A stretch of 64,000 bases of DNA from Cognatiluteimonas lumbrici (lineage in GTDB: Bacteria > Pseudomonadota > Gammaproteobacteria > Xanthomonadales > Xanthomonadaceae), in contig NZ_ML636798.1 in NCBI RefSeq assembly GCF_006476065.1, forward strand, positions 1,036,906 to 1,100,905, read 5' to 3'. Of this stretch, positions 49,277 to 57,121 are shown piece after piece (position 1 is the stretch's first letter; each line of letters begins with the position of its first letter). Below the pieces are notes generated by a model that was given only the letters and a program-made list of their open reading frames with translations, had not been told where the DNA came from and did no database searches. The translations under genes were made by a program, and so were the position numbers.

Positions 49277-49364
49277 GCGGCGCTCCATGGAGATGGCGTG
49301 AACAATGCCTGATCGTTTCACGAATCCCGTGGCCGGGAAAGGCCCGAACGGGGACAATGACGGC

Positions 49365-49565
49365 ATGGACATCCAGTTGAATGGCGCGCCGCGCGAGCTG
49401 CCCGGCGCCTGCACGGTCGCCGAACTGCTCGAGGCGGCCGGCTACGGTGGCCGCCGGGTGGCGGTCGAGGTCAACGGCGAGATCGTGCCGCGCAGCGCGC
49501 ATGCAAGCCATGCGCTGCGCGCCGGCGACCGCGTCGAGATCGTGCACGCGCTCGGTGGCGGTTGA
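49365..49565 (+). CDS. thiS: Sulfur carrier protein ThiS
   Basis: A 66-residue ubiquitin-like protein ending in the diagnostic Gly-Gly (HALGGG). Its C-terminus is thiocarboxylated and donates sulfur to the thiazole ring of thiamine through ThiG. MDIQLNG is the normal N-terminus, so the upstream in-frame ATG (49305) is rejected. GACAAT at 49353-49358 is six bases before the ATG, a leaderless-type spacing. thiG follows after 16 bases. No TPP riboswitch motif was found upstream. Confidence 0.95.
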   Translation: MDIQLNGAPRELPGACTVAELLEAAGYGGRRVAVEVNGEIVPRSAHASHALRAGDRVEIVHALGGG

Positions 49566-49581
49566 ACGTTAAAATCGGGGC

Positions 49582-50385
49582 ATGAACCAGCACCTGCAGT
49601 CCGCCGGCGACGATCCCCTGGTGATCGCCGGCAAGCCTTACCGTTCCCGCCTGCTCACCGGCACCGGCAAGTTCCGCGACCTCGAACAGACCCGCGAAGC
49701 CACCGAGGCCGCCGGCGCGGAGATCGTCACCGTCGCCATCCGGCGTACGAACATCGGGCAGGATCCGAACGAGCCGAACCTGCTCGACGTGCTGCCGCCC
49801 GACCGCTACACCCTGCTGCCCAACACCGCCGGCTGCTACACCGCGGCCGAGGCCGTGCGCACCTGCCGCCTCGCGCGCGAGCTGCTCGACGGCCACGCGC
49901 TGGTGAAGCTCGAGGTGCTCGGCGACCAGAAGACCCTGTTCCCCGACGTGGTGCAGACCCTGGACGCCGCCGAGCAGCTGGTCGCCGACGGCTTCCAGGT
50001 GATGGTCTACACCTCCGACGACCCGATCTTGGCCAGGCGGCTGGAGGAGATCGGCTGCGTCGCGGTGATGCCGCTGGCGGCGCCGATCGGATCCGGCCTC
50101 GGCATCCAGAACCGCTACAACCTGCTCGAGATCGTCGAGAACGCCAAGGTGCCGATCATCGTGGACGCCGGCGTCGGCACCGCTTCGGACGCGAGCATCG
50201 CGATGGAGCTCGGCTGCGACGGCGTGCTGATGAACACCGCGATCGCCGGCGCCCGGGACCCGGTGCTGATGGCGCGCGCGATGAAGCTCGCGGTGCAGGC
50301 CGGCCGCGACGCCTTCCGCGCCGGGCGCATCCCGCGCAAGCGCTACGCCAGCGCCTCCTCGCCGCTCGACGGCCTGGTCGGATGA
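49582..50385 (+). CDS. thiG: Thiazole synthase ThiG
   Basis: A 267-residue TIM-barrel enzyme that builds the thiazole phosphate of thiamine from DXP, dehydroglycine and ThiS-thiocarboxylate. Typical segments: [45 protein letters not shown] (Schiff-base lysine region), [15 protein letters not shown] and [12 protein letters not shown]. It is in an operon with thiS. It also has TAAAAT six bases before the ATG, so it may be transcribed on its own as a leaderless mRNA. Confidence 0.97.
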   Translation: MNQHLQSAGDDPLVIAGKPYRSRLLTGTGKFRDLEQTREATEAAGAEIVTVAIRRTNIGQDPNEPNLLDVLPPDRYTLLPNTAGCYTAAEAVRTCRLARELLDGHALVKLEVLGDQKTLFPDVVQTLDAAEQLVADGFQVMVYTSDDPILARRLEEIGCVAVMPLAAPIGSGLGIQNRYNLLEIVENAKVPIIVDAGVGTASDASIAMELGCDGVLMNTAIAGARDPVLMARAMKLAVQAGRDAFRAGRIPRKRYASASSPLDGLVG

Positions 50386-50418
50386 GGCCGGCGTGGCCGG
50401 CCGTGGCATGACCGACCG

Positions 50419-51153
50419 ATGACCGACCCTTTCTCCAGCGCCGGCGCCAAGGCGCCGCCGAAGCCGTTCACGGTCGAGGATGGCCGCCGCCGCGTGCGCA
50501 GCTTCGTGCTGCGCCAGGGCCGCTTCACTCCCGCGCAGCAGCGCGCGTTCGACGCGCTGTGGCCGCGCTACGGCCTCGACTACGCTGGCGCCCCGCGCGA
50601 CTTCGCCGCCGCGTTCGGACGCGAGGCGCCGCGGGTGCTCGAGATCGGCTTCGGCAACGGCGAGGCGCTGCGCTTCGCCGCGGCAAACGACCCGGAACGG
50701 GACTTCATCGGCATCGAGGTGCACGCCCCCGGCGTCGGCCGCCTGCTCAACGCACTGGCGGAGGACGGCACCGGCAACGTCCGCGTCTACCACCACGACG
50801 CGGTCGAAGTGCTGGAGAACGAGATCGCCGACGGCAGCCTCGACGAGGTCCGCATCTACTTCCCGGACCCATGGCACAAGAAGCGCCACCACAAGCGCCG
50901 GCTGGTGAATCCCGCCTTCGCCGCGCTGCTGGTGCGCAAGCTGCGCCCGGGCGGCCGCTTGCACCTCGCCACCGATTGGCACGACTATGCGGAACAGATG
51001 TGGGACGTGCTCGACGCGACTCCCGGCCTGCGCAACCGCGCCGGCCCGCGCGGGCACGTGCCGCGGCCGCCCTGGCGGCCCCGGACCCACTTCGAGGACC
51101 GGGGCCTGAAACTCGGCCACGGTGTCCGGGATCTGCTGTACGACAGGATCTAG
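50419..51153 (+). CDS. trmB: tRNA (guanine-N7-)-methyltransferase
   Basis: A 244-residue SAM-dependent enzyme making m7G46 in tRNA variable loops. [12 protein letters not shown] binds [13 protein letters not shown] follows, and [18 protein letters not shown] is the signature active-site block, with [14 protein letters not shown] near the C-terminus. It follows thiG after 33 bases on the same strand. A directly repeated ATGACCGACC around the start (50408 and 50419) makes two ATGs, but only 50419 is in frame. Confidence 0.96.
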   Translation: MTDPFSSAGAKAPPKPFTVEDGRRRVRSFVLRQGRFTPAQQRAFDALWPRYGLDYAGAPRDFAAAFGREAPRVLEIGFGNGEALRFAAANDPERDFIGIEVHAPGVGRLLNALAEDGTGNVRVYHHDAVEVLENEIADGSLDEVRIYFPDPWHKKRHHKRRLVNPAFAALLVRKLRPGGRLHLATDWHDYAEQMWDVLDATPGLRNRAGPRGHVPRPPWRPRTHFEDRGLKLGHGVRDLLYDRI

Positions 51154-51178
51154 CAACAGGGACTGGGACCGAGGACTG

Positions 51179-53017
51179 GTGGATACCGCGCTGACGCTCA
51201 CGCCCGACATGATGCTGGTGCTCGGGCTCGTCGGCCTCACCATGGTCCTGTTCGTGTTCGAGCGCGTGCGCGCCGACGTGGTCGCGCTGTCGGTGCTGGT
51301 GTTGCTCGGGCTGACCGGCCTGGTCGCACCCGAGGACCTGTTCGACGGCTTCTCCGGCAACGCCGTGATCAGCGTGATGGCGACCATGGTCCTGGGCGCC
51401 GGGCTGGACCGCACCGGCGCCCTCAACCGGCTCGCCGGCTGGCTGCTGCGCCGCGCGCAGGGCGTCGAGCAGCGGCTGCTGCTGCTGACCACCGCGGTGG
51501 CCGGCCTCAACTCCTCGGTGATGCAGAACCCGTCGGTGCTGGCCCTGTACCTGCCGGTGGCCTCGCGGCTGTCCTCGCGCACCGGCGTGGCGCTGTCGCG
51601 CATGCTGCTGCCGCTGGCCGCGGCGATCGTGATGGGCGGTTCGCTGACCATGGTCGGCAACTCGCCGCTGATCCTGCTCAACGACCTGCTGGTCTCGGCC
51701 AACGCCAACCTGCCCTCGGGCGTGGCCACGCTGGAGCCGCTGCAGATGTTCGCGCCGCTGCCGATCGGCCTGGCGCTGCTGCTGCTGTCGCTGGGTTACT
51801 TCCGCTATTTCGGCGGCAAGGCGCTCCCCGAGGAGAGCGACAAGGGCGTGACCCCGGCGCGCACGCAGAGCTACTTCGCCAACACCTACGGCATCGAGGG
51901 CGAGGTGTTCGAGCTCACCGTCGGCGCCGACAGCCCGCTCGTGGGCATGTCGGTGGGCGAGGCCGAGACCCTGCACGGCGCGCCGCTGCTGCTGGCGCTG
52001 AAGACCGGCAACGAATCGCGCCTGGCACCGCCAGGCGACGCCCGCATCTGGGTCGGCAGCGTGCTCGGGGTGATGGGCGGCAAGCAGGAAGTCACCGATT
52101 TCGCGCAGAACAACTTCCTGCGCCTGTCCACCCGCCTGCGCGAGTTCGGCGACCTGTTCAACCCCAGCCGCGCGGGCATCTCGGAGGCGGTGGTACCGCC
52201 GACCTCGAAGTACATCGGCAAGACCGCGCGCGACCTGCAATTGCGCAAGCAGCTCGGGATCAGCCTGCTCGCGATCAACCGCGACAAGGAAGTGCTGACC
52301 GACAACGTCCGCGAGCTGCCGATCCGTGCCGGCGACATGCTGGTCCTGCACAGCATCTGGACCGACCTGTCCGACGCCGCCAAGGGCCGCGACTTCGTGG
52401 TCGTGACCGACTACCCGAAGGGCGAGCAGCGCCCGCACAAGTTCCGCATCGCCATGGTGATCTTCGCGATCACGATGATGATCGCGCTGTCCACGCGCAT
52501 CCCGCCGTCGATCGCGCTGATGACCGGCGTCGCCGGCATGCTGCTGACCGGCGTGCTGAAGATGGACGAGGCCTATTCGGCCATCAACTGGAAGACGGTG
52601 TTCCTGATGGCCTGCCTGATCCCCCTGGGCTGGGCGATGGATTCAAGCGGCGCCGCCGCCTGGGTCGCCGGGCACACCCTGGAGCGGCTCCCCGAGGGCA
52701 TGCCGATGTGGGTGATCCAGTTCCTGGTGGGGCTGCTCACCACCTGCTTCGCGCTGGTGATCAGCCAGGTCGGGGCCACCATCGTGATGGTACCGATGGC
52801 GATCAACGTCGCCCTGGCCGCAGGCGGCGATCCGCTGGTGTTCGCGCTGGTCACCGCGCTGGCGGCCTCGAACAACCTGATGACCCCGTCCAACCCGGTG
52901 ATGTCCATGATCACCGGTCCCGGCGGCTACACCGCGCGCGACATGTGGCGCGCGGGCGCGCCGCTGTCGCTGTGCTGCATCGTGGTGCAGGTGCTGGCGG
53001 TCAATTTGCTGTTCTGA
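51179..53017 (+). CDS. SLC13-type permease with central RCK_C (TrkA-C) domains
   Basis: About 612 residues. The N-terminal and C-terminal halves each have about five or six membrane helices of the divalent anion:Na symporter/ArsB-like fold (FDGFSGNAVISVMATMVLGAGLDRTG; later ASNNLMTPSNPVMSMITGPGGY). Two RCK_C domains (~residues 225-395) lie between and probably bind a regulatory ligand. Substrates in this family include sulfate, dicarboxylates and other anions; none can be assigned. The GTG at 51179 with GAGG upstream is preferred over ATG 51209, which lacks a ribosome site. The stop precedes a dispersed repeat. Confidence 0.85.
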   Translation: MDTALTLTPDMMLVLGLVGLTMVLFVFERVRADVVALSVLVLLGLTGLVAPEDLFDGFSGNAVISVMATMVLGAGLDRTGALNRLAGWLLRRAQGVEQRLLLLTTAVAGLNSSVMQNPSVLALYLPVASRLSSRTGVALSRMLLPLAAAIVMGGSLTMVGNSPLILLNDLLVSANANLPSGVATLEPLQMFAPLPIGLALLLLSLGYFRYFGGKALPEESDKGVTPARTQSYFANTYGIEGEVFELTVGADSPLVGMSVGEAETLHGAPLLLALKTGNESRLAPPGDARIWVGSVLGVMGGKQEVTDFAQNNFLRLSTRLREFGDLFNPSRAGISEAVVPPTSKYIGKTARDLQLRKQLGISLLAINRDKEVLTDNVRELPIRAGDMLVLHSIWTDLSDAAKGRDFVVVTDYPKGEQRPHKFRIAMVIFAITMMIALSTRIPPSIALMTGVAGMLLTGVLKMDEAYSAINWKTVFLMACLIPLGWAMDSSGAAAWVAGHTLERLPEGMPMWVIQFLVGLLTTCFALVISQVGATIVMVPMAINVALAAGGDPLVFALVTALAASNNLMTPSNPVMSMITGPGGYTARDMWRAGAPLSLCCIVVQVLAVNLLF

Positions 53018-53025
53018 ACGGGGAA

Positions 53026-53053
53026 AGGCTCGCCGCCATGGCGGCTCCTACAG
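53026..53053. repeat. TGTAGGAGC-family repeat with the Rieske gene stop
   Basis: A perfect 14-base palindrome, GCCGCCATGGCGGC (53032-53045), is followed by GGCTCCTACAGG. On the minus strand the arm reads CTGTAGGAGCC, and its TAG (53050-53048) is the stop of the Rieske gene. It lies between two convergent genes. Confidence 0.75.
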
Positions 53054-53380
53054 GAGGTGGACCTCGTCGTCGCGGACTTCGACCGCGACCGCGCGCAGGT
53101 GGTCGCCGCGGCAGGGGCCGGCGACGCACTCGCCGCCCACGGTCTCGAAGCTCGCGCCATGGACGGCGCAGACCAGCAGGCCGTCCTTCGACTTGAGGAA
53201 TTCGCCCGGCGCCCAGTCCAGGCGCCGGCCGGCGTGCGGGCAGACGTTGAGCCAGGCGCGCACCGATGCTCCGCTGCGATGCAGCACCAGCGATTCCAGC
53301 GTGCCGTCCACCAGTCCCTCGGCTTCGGCGAAGCCGCCATCGGGAATCCGTGACAGGGTTGTCAGTCTGGTCTTGGCCAT
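53048..53380 (-). CDS. Rieske [2Fe-2S] ferredoxin-like protein
   Basis: A 110-residue single-domain Rieske protein with the two ligand motifs C47-P-H49 and C71-x2-H74 (NVCPHAGRRLDW and LVCAVHGASF). The domain matches dioxygenase- or nitrite-reductase-type soluble Rieske ferredoxins that pass electrons to oxygenases. No oxygenase is nearby. ATG 53380 is chosen because the family domain begins a few residues later, and the frame is open for 35 codons upstream without homology. Two further cysteines (GGECVAGPC) follow. Confidence 0.9.
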   Translation of the reverse strand: MAKTRLTTLSRIPDGGFAEAEGLVDGTLESLVLHRSGASVRAWLNVCPHAGRRLDWAPGEFLKSKDGLLVCAVHGASFETVGGECVAGPCRGDHLRAVAVEVRDDEVHLL

Positions 53381-53470
53381 TCTTAACGAAGTTCTCACAA
53401 ACCCGAACGCAGCACGTCCGATACTGGCCCCCACCGGCGAAAGCCGATTGTCCCACGAGCCGCCACGACG

Positions 53471-53737
53471 ATGTCCGCACTGCATTTCCGCCTCGAACGC
53501 CCCGCCTTCGCCCGCTTCGGCGCGACGCCGTTCCGCCGCAACGTGGTGCTGCGCGTGCTGATGGGCCTGCTCGGCGTCGCGGTGCTCGCGGTGCTGGTGT
53601 TCGTCAGCGTGTTCGTCGGCGCCGCGATGATCGCCGCCGGCCTGCTCGCCCGCCTGTGGCGCCAGCGCGGCAAGCCGCGCGCGCAGGCCGGGCGCGTGGT
53701 GGACGCCGAATACCGGGTCGTCGGCAAGCCCTCCTGA
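53471..53737 (+). CDS. Small single-helix membrane protein, unknown function
   Basis: 88 residues: a cytoplasmic N-terminus rich in Arg/Phe, one long hydrophobic segment (~residues 26-60, VVLRVLMGLLGVAVLAVLVFVSVFVG and on), and a basic tail ending in VVDAEYRVV. No catalytic motif is visible. It is 14 bases before the FAH-family gene and shares its strand, so it may be co-transcribed. Similar small proteins occur near FAH genes in xanthomonads, but no role is known to me. Confidence 0.7.
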   Translation: MSALHFRLERPAFARFGATPFRRNVVLRVLMGLLGVAVLAVLVFVSVFVGAAMIAAGLLARLWRQRGKPRAQAGRVVDAEYRVVGKPS

Positions 53738-53751
53738 GTCCCGGCCCAGCG

Positions 53752-54459
53752 ATGCGCGACCTCGTGCCCGCCCCGGTCGCGGTACGCATCCCGGTGCGCG
53801 GCACCGGTGCCCGCTTCCCCGTTCGGCGCGTGTACTGCGTCGGCCGCAACTTCGCCGAGCACGCCCGCGAGATGGGCGCCACCCCCGCGGACCCGGCTGC
53901 GCGCGGGACCCCGGTGTTCTTCCTCAAGCCGCCCGATGCCGTGGTCCTGGACGGCCAGGTCCCCTACCCGCCTGGAACCGACGAGTTGCACCACGAGGTG
54001 GAGCTGGTCGTGGCTTTGGGACGCGACGCCCAGCCCGGCGTGCTCGACCGCGGCCAGGCCGCGGCGCTGGTGCTGGGCTACGGCGTCGGCCTCGACCTGA
54101 CCCGGCGCGACCTGCAGGCAGCGGCCAAGGCCAGGGGCCTGCCCTGGGACACCGGCAAGGCCTTCGATGCCAGCGCGCCGGTGAGCGAACTGGTGCCGGC
54201 GGACGCGGTCGCCGACCTGCGCGGGCTCACGCTCAGCCTCGACGTGCACGGCGAACGTCGCCAGCACGGGCGCCTGGCCGACCTGGTCTGGGACGTGCCC
54301 GACATCCTGGTCGAACTGTCCAGGCTCTACGCCCTGCGCGCCGGCGACCTGGTGTTCATGGGCACGCCGGCCGGCGTCGGCCCGCTGCGTCCCGGCGACG
54401 ACTGGCGCGCCAGCCTCGATGGCGTGGTGGAGGTTCACGGACGCGTGCTGGCGCGGTAG
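53752..54459 (+). CDS. Fumarylacetoacetate hydrolase (FAH) family protein
   Basis: A 235-residue single FAH domain. YCVGRNFAEHAREMG, FLKPPDAVV, the metal ligands in LHHEVELVVALG, YGVGLDLTRRDLQ, WDTGKAFD and FMGTPAGVGPL are the expected motifs. The family cleaves C-C bonds in fumarylpyruvate, acylpyruvates or oxaloacetate-like ketones using Mg/Mn. The size and motifs fit the fumarylpyruvate/acylpyruvase (YcgM/FAHD1) group rather than FAH itself, but the substrate is not determined. Confidence 0.92.
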   Translation: MRDLVPAPVAVRIPVRGTGARFPVRRVYCVGRNFAEHAREMGATPADPAARGTPVFFLKPPDAVVLDGQVPYPPGTDELHHEVELVVALGRDAQPGVLDRGQAAALVLGYGVGLDLTRRDLQAAAKARGLPWDTGKAFDASAPVSELVPADAVADLRGLTLSLDVHGERRQHGRLADLVWDVPDILVELSRLYALRAGDLVFMGTPAGVGPLRPGDDWRASLDGVVEVHGRVLAR

Positions 54460-54498
54460 CCTCCGGTGGACGGGGGAACAACCGGAGGGGACGAGCCA

Positions 54499-54915
54499 AT
54501 GGGAATGGTTGCCGAGTTCAAGGAGTTCATCGCCAGGGGCAACGTGGTGGACCTGGCGGTGGCGGTGGTCATCGGCGCCGCGTTCGGCAAGATCGTGACC
54601 GCGCTGGTGGACGGCATCGTCATGCCGCTGGTCGGCGTGGCCACCGGCGGCGTCAGTGTCTCGGACTGGAAGTACGTGGTCACGCCCGCGGGCGTGGACG
54701 CCGCCGGCGCGGAAGTCGCCGAGGTGGCGATCGCGTATGGCGCCTTCATCCAGACCGTCATCGACTTCCTGCTGATCGCGCTGGTGGTGTTCCTGTTCCT
54801 GCGCGCCTACAACCGCCTGCGCAAGCAGGAGGAAGCCGCCGAACCCCCGCCGGAGGCGCCGCCCGAGGAAGTCCTGCTGCTGCGTGAGATCCGCGACAGC
54901 CTGCGCGGCCGCTGA
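54499..54915 (+). CDS. mscL: Large-conductance mechanosensitive channel MscL
   Basis: A 138-residue pentameric channel subunit that opens on extreme membrane tension and releases solutes at osmotic downshock. The N-terminal MGMVAEFKEFIARGNVVDLAVAVVIGAAFGKIV is the amphipathic helix plus pore helix TM1, with the Gly/Ala-rich gate. The periplasmic loop and TM2 (FIQTVIDFLLIALVVFLFLRAYNRLRK) follow, then a charged C-terminal bundle. ATG 54499 is chosen over the in-frame 54466 because the family starts there, after GGAGGGG. Confidence 0.96.
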   Translation: MGMVAEFKEFIARGNVVDLAVAVVIGAAFGKIVTALVDGIVMPLVGVATGGVSVSDWKYVVTPAGVDAAGAEVAEVAIAYGAFIQTVIDFLLIALVVFLFLRAYNRLRKQEEAAEPPPEAPPEEVLLLREIRDSLRGR

Positions 54916-54947
54916 GCGCGGCATGACTTGAGGCACAAAATGCGGAG

Positions 54948-54974
54948 GGCCGCGCTTGTTAAGCTGCGGCCTTT
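54948..54974 (+). terminator. Hairpin with short T-run between mscL and the M28 gene
   Basis: GGCCGC and CTT pair with AAG and GCGGCC around GTT, followed by TTTCC. It could terminate mscL or sit in the leader of the peptidase gene. Confidence 0.5.
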
Positions 54975-54999
54975 CCCCTCGTGCCCGCCGGAGGATTGC

Positions 55000-56400
55000 A
55001 TGCGCCTCGCTCCGTTGCTGTTCGCCCTTGCCGCGTCCTTCGTCCTTGCCACGCCGGCGGCCGCGCAACAGCCCACCACAATTTCGGACGCCGCGCTGGC
55101 CACCGCCGCGGAACTGCGTGCGACCGCGTTGCGCGACGACACGGGCTGGCAGGTGACCGAATCGCTGACCACCGAGGTCGGGCCGCGCCTGGCAGGCAGC
55201 GAGGCCGACGCCCGCGCGGTCGAGTGGGCGAAGGCGAAGTTCGCGGAGCTCGGCTTCGACAAGGTCTGGACCGAGCCGGTGACCTTCCCGAAGTGGGAGC
55301 GCCGCGGCCAGTCGGCCGAGGTACTCGGCAGGCACGCGCAGCCGCTGGTGCTCAGCGCCCTGGGCGGCAGCCCGGGCGGCACCGTCGAGGGCGTGGTGGT
55401 GCGCTTCCCGGACCTGGCCTCGCTGGAGCAGGCGCGCCCGGGCTCGCTCGCCGGGAAGATCGCGTTCGTGGACTACCGCATGGAGCGCGCCCGCGACGGG
55501 CACGGCTACGGCCCGGCCTCGCGCCTGCGCGGCGCCGGCCCCTCCGCGGCGATCCGCGCCGGTGCCAGCGCCTTCCTGATGCGCTCGGCCGGCACCGGCA
55601 ACCAGCGCTTCGGGCATACCGGCATCACCCGTTTCGCCGAGGGCCTGGAGCCGATTCCCTCCGCCGCCCTCGCCAACCCGGACGCCGACCAGCTCGCGCG
55701 CCTGGTCGCGCTCGATCCCGGCACGCGCGTACGCGTGTCGCTGGATTGCGGCTGGGACGGCGAATACACCTCGCAGAACGTGATCGGCGAGATCACCGGC
55801 AGCAGCCGGCCCGACGAGGTCGTGCTGATCGGCGGCCACCTGGATTCCTGGGACGAGGGCACCGGGGCGATCGACGACGCCGCCGGCATCGGCATCACCA
55901 TGGCCGCGGCCAGGCTGATCGCGGACCTGCCCGAGCGTCCGGCGCGCACGATCCGCGTGGTCGCCTTCGCCAACGAGGAGCAGGGCCTGCACGGCGGCTT
56001 CGCCTACGCGCGCGAGCACGCCGGCGAGATCGCGACGCACGCGATCATGGCCGAGAGCGATTTCGGCGCCGGCCGCATCTACGGCTTCGACGCCGGGGTC
56101 GCGGACCACGCGAAGGACGCGATCGCGCGGATCGCCGAGGCGCTGGCGCCGCTGGGCGTGGAGTGGCGCCCCGGCGAGGGCGGCCCGGAGTCGGACATCG
56201 GCCCGTTCGCACGCGCCGGCGCGGCCTGGGCCTGGCTCGGCCACGACGGCAGCGACTACTTCGACCTGCACCACACGCCGGACGACACCCTCGACAAGAT
56301 CGATCCCGCGACCCTGCGCCAGAACATCGCCGCCTATGCGGTGTTCACCTACCTGGCGGCGCAGGCGGAGGGAGACTTCGGGAGCGCACCGCGCGAATGA
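55000..56400 (+). CDS. M28-family zinc aminopeptidase/carboxypeptidase, exported
   Basis: 466 residues with a Sec signal (cut near AAA-Q). A PA-domain insert (~residues 110-245) is followed by the M28 catalytic core with all co-catalytic zinc ligands: His280/Asp282 (GGHLDSWD), Asp292-293 (AIDDAAG), Glu326-327 (ANEEQG), Asp354 (AESDFG) and His424-425 (LHHTPDD). Glutamate carboxypeptidase/PGCP-like relatives act on dipeptides outside the cytoplasm. GGAGG eight bases before ATG 55000 fixes the start. Its last 56 bases overlap the convergent methyltransferase gene. Confidence 0.94.
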   Translation: MRLAPLLFALAASFVLATPAAAQQPTTISDAALATAAELRATALRDDTGWQVTESLTTEVGPRLAGSEADARAVEWAKAKFAELGFDKVWTEPVTFPKWERRGQSAEVLGRHAQPLVLSALGGSPGGTVEGVVVRFPDLASLEQARPGSLAGKIAFVDYRMERARDGHGYGPASRLRGAGPSAAIRAGASAFLMRSAGTGNQRFGHTGITRFAEGLEPIPSAALANPDADQLARLVALDPGTRVRVSLDCGWDGEYTSQNVIGEITGSSRPDEVVLIGGHLDSWDEGTGAIDDAAGIGITMAAARLIADLPERPARTIRVVAFANEEQGLHGGFAYAREHAGEIATHAIMAESDFGAGRIYGFDAGVADHAKDAIARIAEALAPLGVEWRPGEGGPESDIGPFARAGAAWAWLGHDGSDYFDLHHTPDDTLDKIDPATLRQNIAAYAVFTYLAAQAEGDFGSAPRE

Positions 56401-57121
56401 CCCAGACCGGCTGCGGCAGGCCCGCGGCCGCGTCCCGCACCGGCATGGCTTCGACGTCTTCGAAGCCGGCGGCCGCGACCGCTTCCGGGAGCCCGTCGCC
56501 GAAGCGGTGGAAGCAGAGCACCCCGCCGCCCAGCGGATCGCCGTGGTATTCCGGCGGCCGCAGGTGGGTGACCGTGCCGGCGGCATCCACGGTGGCCAGC
56601 GTGTCCACGCCGGCCAGCGCCGGGTCGTAGGGCACGCACAGCAGCAGCAGTCCGCCCGGGCGCAGCACGCGCGCGAACTCGCGCAGCGCGCGCCGGTAAT
56701 CGGACACGTGCTCGAGCACGTCGAGGCTGGCGACCGCGTCGAGCCCGGCGTCGCCGAAACCCAGCGCGGTCACGTCCTCGCGCCGCACCAGTCGCGGCAC
56801 GCCGTGGCGCCACAACCAGGCCGACATCCGCAGTCGCTGCCACGCAGCGGCGGTCCACTCGCTGCCGTGCAGGCGCGGCAGGCGCCGCCGCAGCGCCAGG
56901 TACAGCGCGCTGGCCTGTTCGGTCAGGTAGACCTCCGCGCCGGGGCCGACCGCATCGAGCAGCAACCCGGCGACCGCCCGCTGGCGCGCGATGCAGCCGC
57001 AGGCTTCGCAGCGCAGGGACTCGCGCAGCGATCCGTCGGCGGCCGGCACCGCGAGGAAGCGGCTCGCGCCGCCGCAGGTCACGCAGCGCCCCGCGAGCCA
57101 GCCCGCGGGCGCCGCGCTCAC
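56345..57121 (-). CDS. Class I SAM-dependent methyltransferase with N-terminal zinc ribbon
   Basis: 258 residues. The N-terminus has paired CxxC motifs (CVTCGG and CEACGC, ~residues 13-40) forming a zinc ribbon, and a class I methyltransferase fold follows: FGDAGLDAVASLDVLEHVSDYRRALREFARVLRPGGLLLLCVPYDP. The glycine-rich motif I is poorly conserved. The GTG start at 57121 overlaps the RND pump stop as GTGA, so translation is probably coupled. The substrate is unknown; rRNA-, lipid- or sugar-directed enzymes all exist in this group. Confidence 0.82.
   Translation of the reverse strand: MSAAPAGWLAGRCVTCGGASRFLAVPAADGSLRESLRCEACGCIARQRAVAGLLLDAVGPGAEVYLTEQASALYLALRRRLPRLHGSEWTAAAWQRLRMSAWLWRHGVPRLVRREDVTALGFGDAGLDAVASLDVLEHVSDYRRALREFARVLRPGGLLLLCVPYDPALAGVDTLATVDAAGTVTHLRPPEYHGDPLGGGVLCFHRFGDGLPEAVAAAGFEDVEAMPVRDAAAGLPQPVWVIRAVRSRSLPPPAPPGR

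Noticed and set aside
49277-49364. TPP riboswitch before thiS-thiG
   Set aside because: No CTGAGA...ACCC/CCTGATC-type THI-element arrangement is present, and only 88 bases separate estA from thiS.
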